The notes under the pieces are model-generated. The model was not told the DNA's origin. It did not search any database and worked only from the letters and a program-made list of their open reading frames with translations. From an uncultured Collinsella sp. (GTDB lineage Bacteria; Actinomycetota; Coriobacteriia; Coriobacteriales; Coriobacteriaceae): a stretch of DNA of 64,000 bases. The stretch's first letter is position 1. Each line of letters starts with the position of its first letter. Where the stretch lies: positions 69,637 through 133,636 of the forward strand of contig CABUAT010000002.1 in the NCBI GenBank assembly GCA_902489665.1, written 5' to 3'. Made by a program: the position numbers and the translations under genes. Shown here piece after piece: positions 9,244 to 17,675 of the stretch.

Positions 9244-11958
9244 CTACTCGGTACGGGCAACCTGGTCGATGCGGTAGCCCTCAATGGTGTCGCCAGGCTT
9301 GATGTCCTGGAAGTTCTCCAGGCCAATACCGCCCTCGGAGCCGCTCTTGAGGCTCTTGGCCTCGTCCTTGTAGTGGCGCATCGAGGCGATTTTACCGTTG
9401 AAGACCACGATGCCGTCGCGCACCAGGCGCACAGAATCGGTCGCGGCAATCTCGCCCTCTTCGACGCGGACACCGGCGGCGATACCGACCTTGGGCACCT
9501 TGAAGGTGTCCAGAACGGTCGCAGTACCCGTGGAGACCTCGACCTCGGTGGGCTTGAGCATGCCGATGCGGGCAGCATCGAGGTCCTCGAGGCACTTGTA
9601 GATGACGTCGTAGCAACGGATCTCGACGCCCTCGCGCTCGGCGGCGGAGCGGGCCTTGCCGTCGGGACGGACGCCAAAGCCGATGATGATGGCGTTGGAG
9701 GCGTCGGCCAGGACCACGTCGGTCTCGTTGATGGCACCAACGGCGGAGTGGATCGTGTTGATGCGCACCTCGGACTGATCCATCTTGTCGAGGGAGTCCT
9801 GAAGGGCCTCGATGGAACCCTGGACGTCGGCCTTGATGATCAGGTTGAGCTCCTTGACCTCGGCGTCGGCGATAGTCTCGAAGAGGTTCTCGAGCGTCAC
9901 GTGCTTGACGCGGCTCTGCTCCTCGATACGGGCCTTGAGCGAACGCTCGTCGGCCAGCGCACGTGCCTCGCGCTCGTCCTCGAACACGCGGAACTCATCG
10001 CCGGCGTTGGGGACGGACTGCAGGCCCAAGATCTCGACGGCGTCGGAAGGACCGGCCTCGGTGACGGCGTTGCCCTTGGGGTCGAGCATGGCGCGGACGC
10101 GGCCGTAGGTGAGGCCGGCGACCAGCGTGTCGCCCACGTGCAGGGTACCGCGGGTCACGAGCACGGTGGCAACCGAGCCGCGGCCCTTGTCGAGCTTAGC
10201 CTCGAGGACGTTGCCCGAAGCAAAGGTATCAGGGTTGGCCTTGAGCTCGAGCACGTCGGCCTGGAGCAGCACGGTCTCGAGCAGGTCATCGATACCGATC
10301 TTCTGCTTGGCCGAGATGTTGACGAACATGTTCTGTCCGCCCCACTCCTCGGGGATGATGCCGTACTCGGTGAGCTCCTGGCGCACGCGGTCGGGGTTGG
10401 CACCCGGCTTATCGATCTTGTTGACGGCGACGACGATGGGAACGCCGGCAGCCTTGGCGTGGTTGATCGACTCGATGGTCTGGGGCATGACGCCGTCGTC
10501 GGCAGCCACGATCAGGATGACGATGTCGGTCACCTTGGCGCCGCGGGCACGCATGGCCGTAAAGGTGGCGTGACCGGGGGTATCGATGAAGGTGATCTTA
10601 CGGTCGTTGATCATGACCTGCGAAGCGCCGATGGCCTGGGTAATGCCGCCCGCCTCGCCGGCAGCGACGCCGGTGTGACGGATGGCGTCGAGCAGGCTCG
10701 TCTTGCCGTGGTCGACGTGACCCATGACGGTGACGACCGGGGCACGCGGTTTAAGATCGGCGGGGTCGTCGTAGAACGAGAAGGTGTTCTCCTCCTCGGG
10801 GGTGATGATCTTGATCTGGCGACCCAGGTCGTCGGCAACGAGCTCGACGAGGTCATCGGACATGGACTGCGTCATGGTAAGCGGCGTGCCCAGCAGGAAC
10901 AGGCGCTTGATGATGTCGTTGGCCGGAACGGTGAGCGCCTCGGCGAGCTCCTGGACGGTAACGCCCTGGGAGACCTTGATGGCGTCGAGGTCCTCGGGGT
11001 TCACGCCCTGGGCCAGCGCCTCCTCAATCTTGCGCTCTTCCTGAGCCTTTGCGGCCTCGCGCTCGCGCTTCTCCTTGCGCTTTTTGCGGCGACCAGTGGA
11101 CTCGCGAGAGGCCTCCTCGACGGCGGCACGAGCCTCCTCGAGCACCTTCTCGCGGCTGTACTCCTCGGCCTCGCGAGCCATGCGGCTGTAGTGGTCCTCT
11201 TCGTTGTTGTGACCGCCCTTGCGCTTCTTGCCCTTGCCCTGCTTATCGGGGTTGGGGAAGTCCATGCCGGCAGCGACGTTGTTGCTGGCGTTGGTGCGAT
11301 GGCTGTGGGGACGGCTCTCGGATGCGTTGCGCTCGGAGTTGCTGTCGGAGGCGTTGCGATCGTTACGACGGCCGCCGCGACGGTCGTTGTTGCCGCCACG
11401 ACGGTTGCCGCGCTCGGCAGCGCGCTCAGCCTTGGCCTTCTCCTCAGCGTCCTTCTTCTCCTTGAGCACGGTCTCCTGTGCGGCGATCTGGTCGAGCAGA
11501 GAGCGGAAACGCGAACCGGAGTCGGAAGCGGGAACGGCGCGGCGCTGGGCCTCGCGGGCAGCCTCCTCCTTCTCGCGGGCAAGGCGCTCCTGCTCGGCCT
11601 TCTTCTTAGCCTCGGCCTCGGCGCGGGCGGCCTCCTCGGCAGCCTGGGCAGCGGCGAACTGGCGGCGCTCCTCCTCGCGTGCCTTCTCGGCGGCGATGCG
11701 CTCGCGCTCTGCCTCGGCAGCGCGTGCTGCCTCCTCGGCGGCAGCGGCCTGCTCCTCGGCCAGCTTGGCGGCCTCGACTTCCTGGGCGCGGGCCTCAATC
11801 ACCGAGGCGAGCTGCTTGCGGACCATGGCGACGTATGCGTCCTCCAGAGCGGAGGAAGCGGACTTAGCGGGAATCTTCATTTCGGCGAGATGACCCATCA
11901 GTTCCTTGGAGGTCATGCCGAACTCTTTGGCCAGGGTGGACACACGGACTTTTGCCAT
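9244..11958 (-). CDS. infB: Translation initiation factor IF-2
   Basis: The 904-residue GTPase starts with the IF2N helical domain (VSTLAKEFGMTSKELMGHL) and has a long alanine/glutamate/lysine-rich coiled segment to about residue 310. The G domain follows with GHVDHGKTSLLDAIR, DTPGHATF and NKIDKPGANPDRV, then the C-terminal domains. It brings initiator tRNA to the 30S subunit. An 'AGGTGA' site precedes the ATG. It is downstream of nusA with a 91-bp gap. Confidence 0.97.
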   Translation of the reverse strand: MAKVRVSTLAKEFGMTSKELMGHLAEMKIPAKSASSALEDAYVAMVRKQLASVIEARAQEVEAAKLAEEQAAAAEEAARAAEAERERIAAEKAREEERRQFAAAQAAEEAARAEAEAKKKAEQERLAREKEEAAREAQRRAVPASDSGSRFRSLLDQIAAQETVLKEKKDAEEKAKAERAAERGNRRGGNNDRRGGRRNDRNASDSNSERNASESRPHSHRTNASNNVAAGMDFPNPDKQGKGKKRKGGHNNEEDHYSRMAREAEEYSREKVLEEARAAVEEASRESTGRRKKRKEKREREAAKAQEERKIEEALAQGVNPEDLDAIKVSQGVTVQELAEALTVPANDIIKRLFLLGTPLTMTQSMSDDLVELVADDLGRQIKIITPEEENTFSFYDDPADLKPRAPVVTVMGHVDHGKTSLLDAIRHTGVAAGEAGGITQAIGASQVMINDRKITFIDTPGHATFTAMRARGAKVTDIVILIVAADDGVMPQTIESINHAKAAGVPIVVAVNKIDKPGANPDRVRQELTEYGIIPEEWGGQNMFVNISAKQKIGIDDLLETVLLQADVLELKANPDTFASGNVLEAKLDKGRGSVATVLVTRGTLHVGDTLVAGLTYGRVRAMLDPKGNAVTEAGPSDAVEILGLQSVPNAGDEFRVFEDEREARALADERSLKARIEEQSRVKHVTLENLFETIADAEVKELNLIIKADVQGSIEALQDSLDKMDQSEVRINTIHSAVGAINETDVVLADASNAIIIGFGVRPDGKARSAAEREGVEIRCYDVIYKCLEDLDAARIGMLKPTEVEVSTGTATVLDTFKVPKVGIAAGVRVEEGEIAATDSVRLVRDGIVVFNGKIASMRHYKDEAKSLKSGSEGGIGLENFQDIKPGDTIEGYRIDQVARTE

Positions 11959-12049
11959 ATGACTTCACCTACCCTTTCTGGCACCTTGGGTGCCTAGAGA
12001 CTGAACGAGCGTGGGAGACGCGCCGGGACCCACCCGGCGCGACCGCGCG

Positions 12050-13297
12050 CTAGATCAGGTCCTCCGCATCATCGAAGGCGTCGGTGTCGTGGACACCGCA
12101 GAAACGGGAGCCGGGACGAGCCTGGTTGCGGCACTGGACGCCGTCCTCGGACACATACTCGCAGCGGCGGACGTCCTCGTCCTCCTCGTCACCGATCAGG
12201 TCGGCGGCGGGCTCCTCGTGAACGGGAACATTCTTGAGGATGTCGGCGGCAAGCGTCTCGGACTTGATGTCGATGTGCCAGCCGGTCAGGCGCGCGGCGA
12301 GGCGGGCGTTCTGGCCCTCCTTGCCGATGGCGAGGGACAACTGGTCGTCGGGCACGATGACGCCGGCGTAGGCCTTCTCCTCGTCGATGAGGACGCGGGT
12401 GACCTTAGCGGGCGACAGGGCGTTGGCGACGTAGACGGCAGGATCGGCATCCCACAGGATGACGTCGACGCGCTCGCCACGGAGCTCGCCCACGACAGCG
12501 CGAACACGGCTGCCCTTGGGGCCGACGCAGGCGCCCACGGGATCCAGACGGTCGTCGAGCGAGTGGACGGCGACCTTGGAGCGCTGGCCGGGCTCGCGGG
12601 CGATCGACTTGATCTGGACGGTGCCCTCATAGATCTCGGGCACCTCCTGCTCAAACAGACGACGCATGAGCTCGGGGTGGGTACGGGAGATGACAATCGG
12701 CGGACGGCTGTGCTCGCCACGAACCGGCTGCAGGTTGGAGTTGGGGTCGCGAACGTCGATGATCACGGCCTTGATGTGCTGGTTGTGTAGGTAGCGCTCG
12801 CCCATCGGACGCTCGTTGCGCTCGTTCTCGTAACGGCGCTGATCGAAGTGCGGCAGCTCGGCCTCGACGCCCTCGCGGATCTTGACGATCGTGAAGTCGG
12901 GCGTGGACTGCAGCACGGTACCGCTGATGAGGTCACCGATGCGGCCGGAGAACTCCTCGTAGATCTGCTCGCGGGCGGAGTTGCGCACGATGGCGTTGAT
13001 CTCGGCCTTGGCGTGCTGGGCAGCGATGCGGCTCGTGTTCTTGGGGGTGACGTCGATCTCCTCGAACTCGGTGAAGTTGCCCTCCTCGTCCATGGAATCG
13101 TCGATCGGCTCCAGGCGGTAGACGTAGATCTTGCCGGTGGTGCGGTCGATGGTCACCTTGGCGCCCCACTCAAGATGCAGGATCTCGGCATAGCTCTTGG
13201 CGAGCGACTGCTCCAAGCGGTCGATCAGGTAGAGCTGGTCGATGTGCTTCTCCTGGCAAAGCTCCATCAGGGCGGACATCATGTCGGATGCTGCCAT
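12050..13297 (-). CDS. nusA: Transcription factor NusA with a cysteine/histidine C-terminal tail
   Basis: The 415-residue protein has the NusA N-terminal domain, an S1 domain (SGTVLQSTPDFTIVKI) and KH domains (GPKGSRVRAVVGELRGE and AIGKEGQNARLAARLTGW). NusA modulates pausing, termination and antitermination. After the last KH domain the protein continues with CEYVSEDGVQCRNQARP and CGVH, a Cys-Cys-Cys-His pattern that could bind zinc. I see no separate ylxR gene between nusA and infB, where one is common. The gene follows rimP by 1 bp. Confidence 0.94.
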   Translation of the reverse strand: MAASDMMSALMELCQEKHIDQLYLIDRLEQSLAKSYAEILHLEWGAKVTIDRTTGKIYVYRLEPIDDSMDEEGNFTEFEEIDVTPKNTSRIAAQHAKAEINAIVRNSAREQIYEEFSGRIGDLISGTVLQSTPDFTIVKIREGVEAELPHFDQRRYENERNERPMGERYLHNQHIKAVIIDVRDPNSNLQPVRGEHSRPPIVISRTHPELMRRLFEQEVPEIYEGTVQIKSIAREPGQRSKVAVHSLDDRLDPVGACVGPKGSRVRAVVGELRGERVDVILWDADPAVYVANALSPAKVTRVLIDEEKAYAGVIVPDDQLSLAIGKEGQNARLAARLTGWHIDIKSETLAADILKNVPVHEEPAADLIGDEEDEDVRRCEYVSEDGVQCRNQARPGSRFCGVHDTDAFDDAEDLI

Positions 13298-13298
13298 C

Positions 13299-13793
13299 TT
13301 ACTTTCCTTCCTTCGCGGGCTTGAAGTCGTAGGTGGGCTTCAACTTGCACTTTTTAACATCAGAGAAATCGAGGGTGACGGACTCGCCGTCCTCGAGCTC
13401 GAGGGTCACGTTCGTCTCGGTGGCGGAGGCAATCTTGCCGGCGTACTTGCGACGGCCCTCGGTGGCGGTGGAGGTGAGCTCGCAGTTCTCGCCCACAAAG
13501 CGGGCAAAGTCGCACGGGCGGCGCAGCGGGCGCGCCATACCCGGGCTCGACACCTCGAGCGTATAGCTCGAAGAGATGGGGTCGAGCTCCTCAATCACAT
13601 CGCCGACCCACTTGGTGTTGGCCGTGACGTCGTTGAGCGAAAGACTCTGACCCTCGGCACCCTCGATACGCACGCGCACGCAGGGGGCCTTGGTGGCACC
13701 CACGAGCTCGACGTCGACGATATCGACATCGTGCTGGGGAGCGACGGCCTCGAGCGCGTCGATGATCGCCTGCTCGGTCTTGGTCTTGACCAT
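13299..13793 (-). CDS. rimP: Ribosome maturation factor RimP
   Basis: A 164-residue protein with the RimP pattern: DVDIVDVELVGATKAPCVRVRI, then SLNDVTANTKWVGDVIEEL and the family signature YTLEVSSPGMARPLRRPCDFARFVG. It assists 30S maturation. I chose the ATG at 13793 because GGAGG lies 7 nt upstream; a longer reading would run through the leader hairpin. It is the first gene of the rimP-nusA-infB operon. Confidence 0.95.
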   Translation of the reverse strand: MVKTKTEQAIIDALEAVAPQHDVDIVDVELVGATKAPCVRVRIEGAEGQSLSLNDVTANTKWVGDVIEELDPISSSYTLEVSSPGMARPLRRPCDFARFVGENCELTSTATEGRRKYAGKIASATETNVTLELEDGESVTLDFSDVKKCKLKPTYDFKPAKEGK

Positions 13794-13811
13794 TGCGGCA
13801 CCTCCATCCAT

Positions 13812-13845
13812 ACAAAAAAGAAGCGGGGCCGAAACCCCACTTCTT
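13812..13845 (-). promoter_or_regulatory. Terminator-like hairpin in the rimP-nusA leader (candidate attenuator)
   Basis: AAGAAGCGGGG (13818-13828) pairs with CCCCACTTCTT (13835-13845) around a CCGAAA loop. On the minus strand it is followed at once by a run of six T. It lies between the predicted promoter (13872-13900) and the rimP ribosome-binding site, so it would act on the operon's own leader RNA. In Bacillus subtilis this operon is known to be controlled by NusA-dependent leader termination; the same role here is inference. Confidence 0.6.
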
Positions 13846-13871
13846 TCAATTACAACTTCATTTGCAAGCAA

Positions 13872-13900
13872 ACTATACCAATAGCTGCGGAAACGTGCAA
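13872..13900 (-). promoter_or_regulatory. Predicted promoter of the rimP-nusA-infB operon
   Basis: On the minus strand TTGCAC (13895-13900) and TATAGT (13872-13877) are separated by 17 bp, close to the sigma-70 consensus. It lies about 80 bp upstream of rimP with no gene between. Confidence 0.65.
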
Positions 13901-14161
13901 GCACAACGCAAACCTGCAGATGAGTGCAAGCACAGGTTCTCCACAAGAAACGGATAATTGGGCGAGAACCCCCATATGGCGCTCCCCCAAAAGGGCCAAA
14001 ACAGGCCAAACGTCCCAACCCGCCAAGCGAATCGGGCCCTATGGGCATTCCGCTCTTGGGTGCACATCGGCCAAACTACAGCTAGGGACATTCTGCAGCA
14101 AAAGGCCGGCCGCGCGCATTGGCCGCACAACCTTCCAAAACCCTACGGCAAGGAGGCACCC

Positions 14162-14734
14162 ATGAAACGTCTCGGCACCCTCTGCACGACCGCGCTCGCC
14201 ATCGCAGTCTGCTCGTTCGCCCTGATGGGAAGCAGCAATATCGATGGCAAAACCGGGCCATCTGAGCCGACTCCCGGAAGCACCGAAGCTGCCGAGGAAA
14301 CGACGCCACAGGGTAGCTTCGATAAAATCAACGAAGACGAAATCGATCCCCAGAGCTTGGGTCCCGATTCCCAAGAACAGTTCCCCATCGACCTTGAGGC
14401 AGACGAGAGCGTCCATGTTACCTGCGTGGGAAAGGACACCGACGGCTACGGGGACGCCGCACTCGTCTTTACGGTGACTAACAACACCGGTGTCGACATG
14501 ATGTTTGGCGATGTGGACTCCTATGCCTACGTCAACGGCGTGGTCCGCGATGTGCGCATGCGCCAGCAGGTCGCAGCGGGCGAGGAAACGCGCGCCATGC
14601 TCATCTTTGTGGGCACCTTCGACGATCCGGACTTTGATGTGAACAACGACCTCAACGACATCTACCTCAACATTTGGATGTTCGAAGAGGCAACGGGCAA
14701 CGTTGACTTTAGGGACCTGGTACACATCCCATAG
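14162..14734 (+). CDS. Secreted or surface protein of unknown function
   Basis: The 190-residue protein has an AAGGAGG site 6 nt before the ATG and an N-terminal signal peptide (basic start, hydrophobic run to about residue 24, ALMGSS). A Thr/Ser/Glu-rich acidic linker follows, then a roughly 110-residue domain with VTCVGKDTDGYG, LVFTVTNNTGVDMMF and ending in a beta-rich segment. The pattern resembles small extracellular Ig-like (DUF4352/FxLYD-type) domains, but I cannot assign a family. There is no lipobox cysteine. It is the only plus-strand gene between the rimP operon and leuS and stands alone. Confidence 0.75.
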   Translation: MKRLGTLCTTALAIAVCSFALMGSSNIDGKTGPSEPTPGSTEAAEETTPQGSFDKINEDEIDPQSLGPDSQEQFPIDLEADESVHVTCVGKDTDGYGDAALVFTVTNNTGVDMMFGDVDSYAYVNGVVRDVRMRQQVAAGEETRAMLIFVGTFDDPDFDVNNDLNDIYLNIWMFEEATGNVDFRDLVHIP

Positions 14735-14774
14735 AAAACGGTGCGACGCACTGGCTAAGCAGGGCATAAAACAC

Positions 14775-14812
14775 AAGACGAGGGACGACCCAACCGGACC
14801 GTCCCTCGTCTT
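14775..14812. terminator. Bidirectional terminator between the secreted-protein gene and leuS
   Basis: AAGACGAGGGACG and CGTCCCTCGTCTT form a perfect 13-bp stem, followed by TTTTAT on the plus strand and flanked by A residues on the other side. It lies between two converging genes and can end both transcripts. Confidence 0.85.
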
Positions 14813-14838
14813 TTATGCGTCAGTTAAGTGCGCAGCGC

Positions 14839-17415
14839 TTACTTGACCACCAGGTTGACCAGCTTGCCGGGCACGCAGATGGCCTTGACGACCGTCTTGC
14901 CCTCGAGCCACTTGGCGACGGCGGCCTCGGCGGCAGCCTGCATATCCTCATTGGAGGCATCGCGGGCCACGTCGACGCGGCCGCGGACCTTGCCGAGCAC
15001 CTGGACCACGATCTGCACCGTGTCCTCGATGGACTCGGCCAGGTCGAACTCGGGCCAGGCAGCGGTATAGGCGTTGCCCTCGCAGCCGAGCGCCTCGTGC
15101 CACAGCTCGTCGGCCCAGAACGGGCAGATGGGCGCCAGCACGCTCACGATATCCTTGGCCACGCCGTAGCACAGCGCCTTGTCGCGGGCGGTACCCTCAG
15201 TGGCATTGAGGTAGGCGCTCGCCGCGTTGACGAGCTCCATGACGGCCGAGATGGCGGTGTTGAACTGGCCGCGATCGAAGTCCTCGGTGCACTTGGCGAT
15301 GGTGCGGTGACGCTCGCGATAGAGCTTCATCGCGACCTCGTCGAGCGCGGACTTGTCGAAGGCCACGTTGGCGTCACCGGACTGGACGAGCTGCCAAACG
15401 ATACGCCAGGCGCGCTTGATGAAGCGGTTGGCGCCCTCAACGGCCTTGGGATCCCAGTCGAAGTCCTTCTCGGGCGGGGCGATAAACAGGATCGCCAAAC
15501 GCATGGTGTCGGCGCCGTAGGGCTCGATGACCGAGCTCGGAGGCACGACATTGCCCTTGGACTTGGACATGGTGTCGCCGTTCTCGTCCTTGACCATGCC
15601 CTGGCACAACAGGTTGGTGAAGGGCTCGTCCACGCTCAGCAGGCCCAGGTCACGCAGGGCCTTGGTAAAGAAGCGGCTGTAGAGCAGGTGCAGAATGGCG
15701 TGCTCGATGCCGCCGATGTAGTTATCGACAGGCATCCAACGGTCGGCGGCCTCTCGGGAGAAGGGCAGCTCGGTGTTGTGAGGATCGGTATAGCGCAGGT
15801 AATACCAGCTGGAGCAGGTAAACGTATCCATGGTATCGGTCTCGCGCTTGGCCGGGCGGCCGCAGACCGGGCAGGTAGTCTCATAGAACTCTTTGCACTC
15901 GGCGAGGGTCTCGCCTGCGCCCAGGTCCAGGTTCTCGGGCAGCGTCACCGGCAGCTGATCCTCGGGCACGGGCACGATGCCGCAGTGCTCGCAGTGGATA
16001 GCCGGGATGGGGTTGCCCCAATAGCGCTGACGGCTGATGAGCCAGTCGCGCAGACGGAACTCGACCTTGCGACGACCGCAGCCCATGGCCTCGAGGTCGG
16101 CCACGATCGCAGCCTCGCCCTCGGAGTGCTTGCCGCCGCGCATTCCGGTGTACTTGCCAGACTGGACGAGCGTGCCCTCGGCAGCGTGGGCGCAATCCCA
16201 GTCGACGGTCTCGGCATGGAAGGTATCGATGGTCTCGCCGCTGGCCTCGACGGCAGCGCGATCGTCATCGTCCAGGATGATCGGCACGATCGGCAGGTCG
16301 TACTTACGGGCAAACTCAAAGTCGCGCTGGTCGCCACAGGGAACGGCCATGACGGCACCGGTACCGTAGTCGGCAACGACATAATCGGCAACCCACACGG
16401 GGACCTTCTCGCCGTTCACGGGGTTCACCACGTAGCGGCCGGTAAAAGCGCCGTGCTTCTCGAGGGTGCCCTGGGCACGCTCGACGGCAGAGATATGCTT
16501 GGAGTCCTCGACGATCTTGGTGACGGCCTCCTCGTACTCCGTGCCCTCGACGAGCTCGTGCAGGCCGGCGTACTCGGGAGCCAGGACAAAGAAGGAGACG
16601 CCAAAAAGGGTATCGGCGCGCGTGGTGAAGACGGTGATCTTACCCTCGTCGCCCTCGATGGGCTCGCCATCCTGGTCGCACAGGGTAAAGTCGACCTCGG
16701 CGCCCTCGGAGCGACCGATCCAGTTGGCCTGCATCTGCTTGACGCGCTCGGGCCAGCCGGGGAGCTTCTCCAGGTCGTCGAGCAGCTCCTGAGAGTACTC
16801 GGTAATCTTGTAGTACCACTGCTCAAGGTCGCGCTTCTCGGGCTCGGTGCCACAGCGCCAGCACTTGCCCTCGGTAACCTGCTCGTTGGCCAGAACGGTC
16901 TTGCAGGTGGGGCACCAGTTGACCGGGTTCTTCTTACGGTAGACCAGGCCCTTTTCCCACATCTTCTCAAAGATCCACTGGCCCCAGCGATAGTAGTCGG
17001 GGCTGCAGGTCTTGACCATGCGATCCAGATCGTAGGAGAAGCCCATGCGCTTCATCGTGGCGAGCGCCTGGTCCATGTTCTTATACGTCCAGGCGGCAGC
17101 CTGCGTGTTGTGCTTGATGGCGGCGTTCTCGGCGGGCAGGCCAAAGGCGTCAAAGCCGATGGGGTGCAGCACGTCGTAGCCGCGCATGCGGGCCTGACGG
17201 GCCATGGCATCGCCGATGGTATAGTTGCGCGCGTGGCCCATGTGCAGGTCGCCCGACGGATACGGGAACATCTCGAGCACATACTTCTTGGGCTTGCTCT
17301 CGTCGGTGTCGACGGCAAAGAGGTTGGAGTCCTCCCAGGCCTTCATCCACCGGGACTCAATGGCCTGCGCGTCGTAGGCAGGAATCTCGTCCTTATGATC
17401 TGTGCAATCGCACAT
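14839..17415 (-). CDS. leuS: Leucyl-tRNA synthetase
   Basis: An 858-residue class I synthetase with the HIGH-type motif GDLHMGHARNY near residue 55 and MSKSKGNVV near residue 618. Between them are the zinc-type cysteine clusters (CPTCKTVL, CWRCG), the CP1 editing domain (TTRADTLFG) and a second cysteine pair (CPVCGRPAKRET). It charges tRNA-Leu. The ATG is preceded by AAAGGAG. The 5' leader is almost entirely a large palindromic repeat. No T-box-like structure is evident. Confidence 0.97.
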   Translation of the reverse strand: MCDCTDHKDEIPAYDAQAIESRWMKAWEDSNLFAVDTDESKPKKYVLEMFPYPSGDLHMGHARNYTIGDAMARQARMRGYDVLHPIGFDAFGLPAENAAIKHNTQAAAWTYKNMDQALATMKRMGFSYDLDRMVKTCSPDYYRWGQWIFEKMWEKGLVYRKKNPVNWCPTCKTVLANEQVTEGKCWRCGTEPEKRDLEQWYYKITEYSQELLDDLEKLPGWPERVKQMQANWIGRSEGAEVDFTLCDQDGEPIEGDEGKITVFTTRADTLFGVSFFVLAPEYAGLHELVEGTEYEEAVTKIVEDSKHISAVERAQGTLEKHGAFTGRYVVNPVNGEKVPVWVADYVVADYGTGAVMAVPCGDQRDFEFARKYDLPIVPIILDDDDRAAVEASGETIDTFHAETVDWDCAHAAEGTLVQSGKYTGMRGGKHSEGEAAIVADLEAMGCGRRKVEFRLRDWLISRQRYWGNPIPAIHCEHCGIVPVPEDQLPVTLPENLDLGAGETLAECKEFYETTCPVCGRPAKRETDTMDTFTCSSWYYLRYTDPHNTELPFSREAADRWMPVDNYIGGIEHAILHLLYSRFFTKALRDLGLLSVDEPFTNLLCQGMVKDENGDTMSKSKGNVVPPSSVIEPYGADTMRLAILFIAPPEKDFDWDPKAVEGANRFIKRAWRIVWQLVQSGDANVAFDKSALDEVAMKLYRERHRTIAKCTEDFDRGQFNTAISAVMELVNAASAYLNATEGTARDKALCYGVAKDIVSVLAPICPFWADELWHEALGCEGNAYTAAWPEFDLAESIEDTVQIVVQVLGKVRGRVDVARDASNEDMQAAAEAAVAKWLEGKTVVKAICVPGKLVNLVVK

Positions 17416-17438
17416 ATCAGCTCCTTTAATCTTAGCTG

Positions 17439-17557
17439 GGGTCGGTCGGCTTAGCTTTGTTCGCTACTGCGGACAGTCCTGCGCAAGACGAAGAGCACAT
17501 TAAGTGCTCTTCTTTGCGTGCGGAACTTGTAGCGAACAAAGCTAAGCCGACCGACCC
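17439..17557. repeat. Large palindromic intergenic element upstream of leuS
   Basis: A perfect 29-bp inverted repeat (17439-17467 and 17529-17557, beginning GGGTCGGTCGGCTTAGC) encloses a second palindrome centred on AGCACATTAAGTGCT. On the minus strand the centre reads GCAAAGAAGAGC then ACTTAATGT. The element at 25180-25292 has a matching centre, so the two look like members of one repeat family. It ends about 20 bp before the leuS start, so it forms most of the leuS leader. Confidence 0.8.
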
Positions 17558-17592
17558 TAAGGTTAACTTGACTGATGATAGCAAATACGACA

Positions 17593-17625
17593 AGCGAGAT
17601 GCCTGCGACTTGCGGGCATCTCGCT
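17593..17625 (-). terminator. Terminator of the IMP dehydrogenase gene
   Basis: AGCGAGATGCC and GGGCATCTCGCT form a stem about 50 bp past the guaB stop codon, with T-containing flanks on both sides. Confidence 0.6.
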
Positions 17626-17675
17626 TTATCTAGATAACGTGGCTGAAAATCAACCTTTGATATGCAGCTCTTACC

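Noticed and set aside
9373..11997. 874-codon open frame antisense to infB
   Set aside because: A by-product of high-GC codon bias opposite a clear infB; no ribosome-binding site and a low-complexity product.
14815..17454. 879-codon open frame antisense to leuS
   Set aside because: Mirror of the leuS codon pattern; the product has no recognisable domain and leuS is certain.
17416..17590. T-box or other riboswitch before leuS
   Set aside because: The leader is explained by one large palindrome; no T-box consensus bulge or specifier loop is visible.
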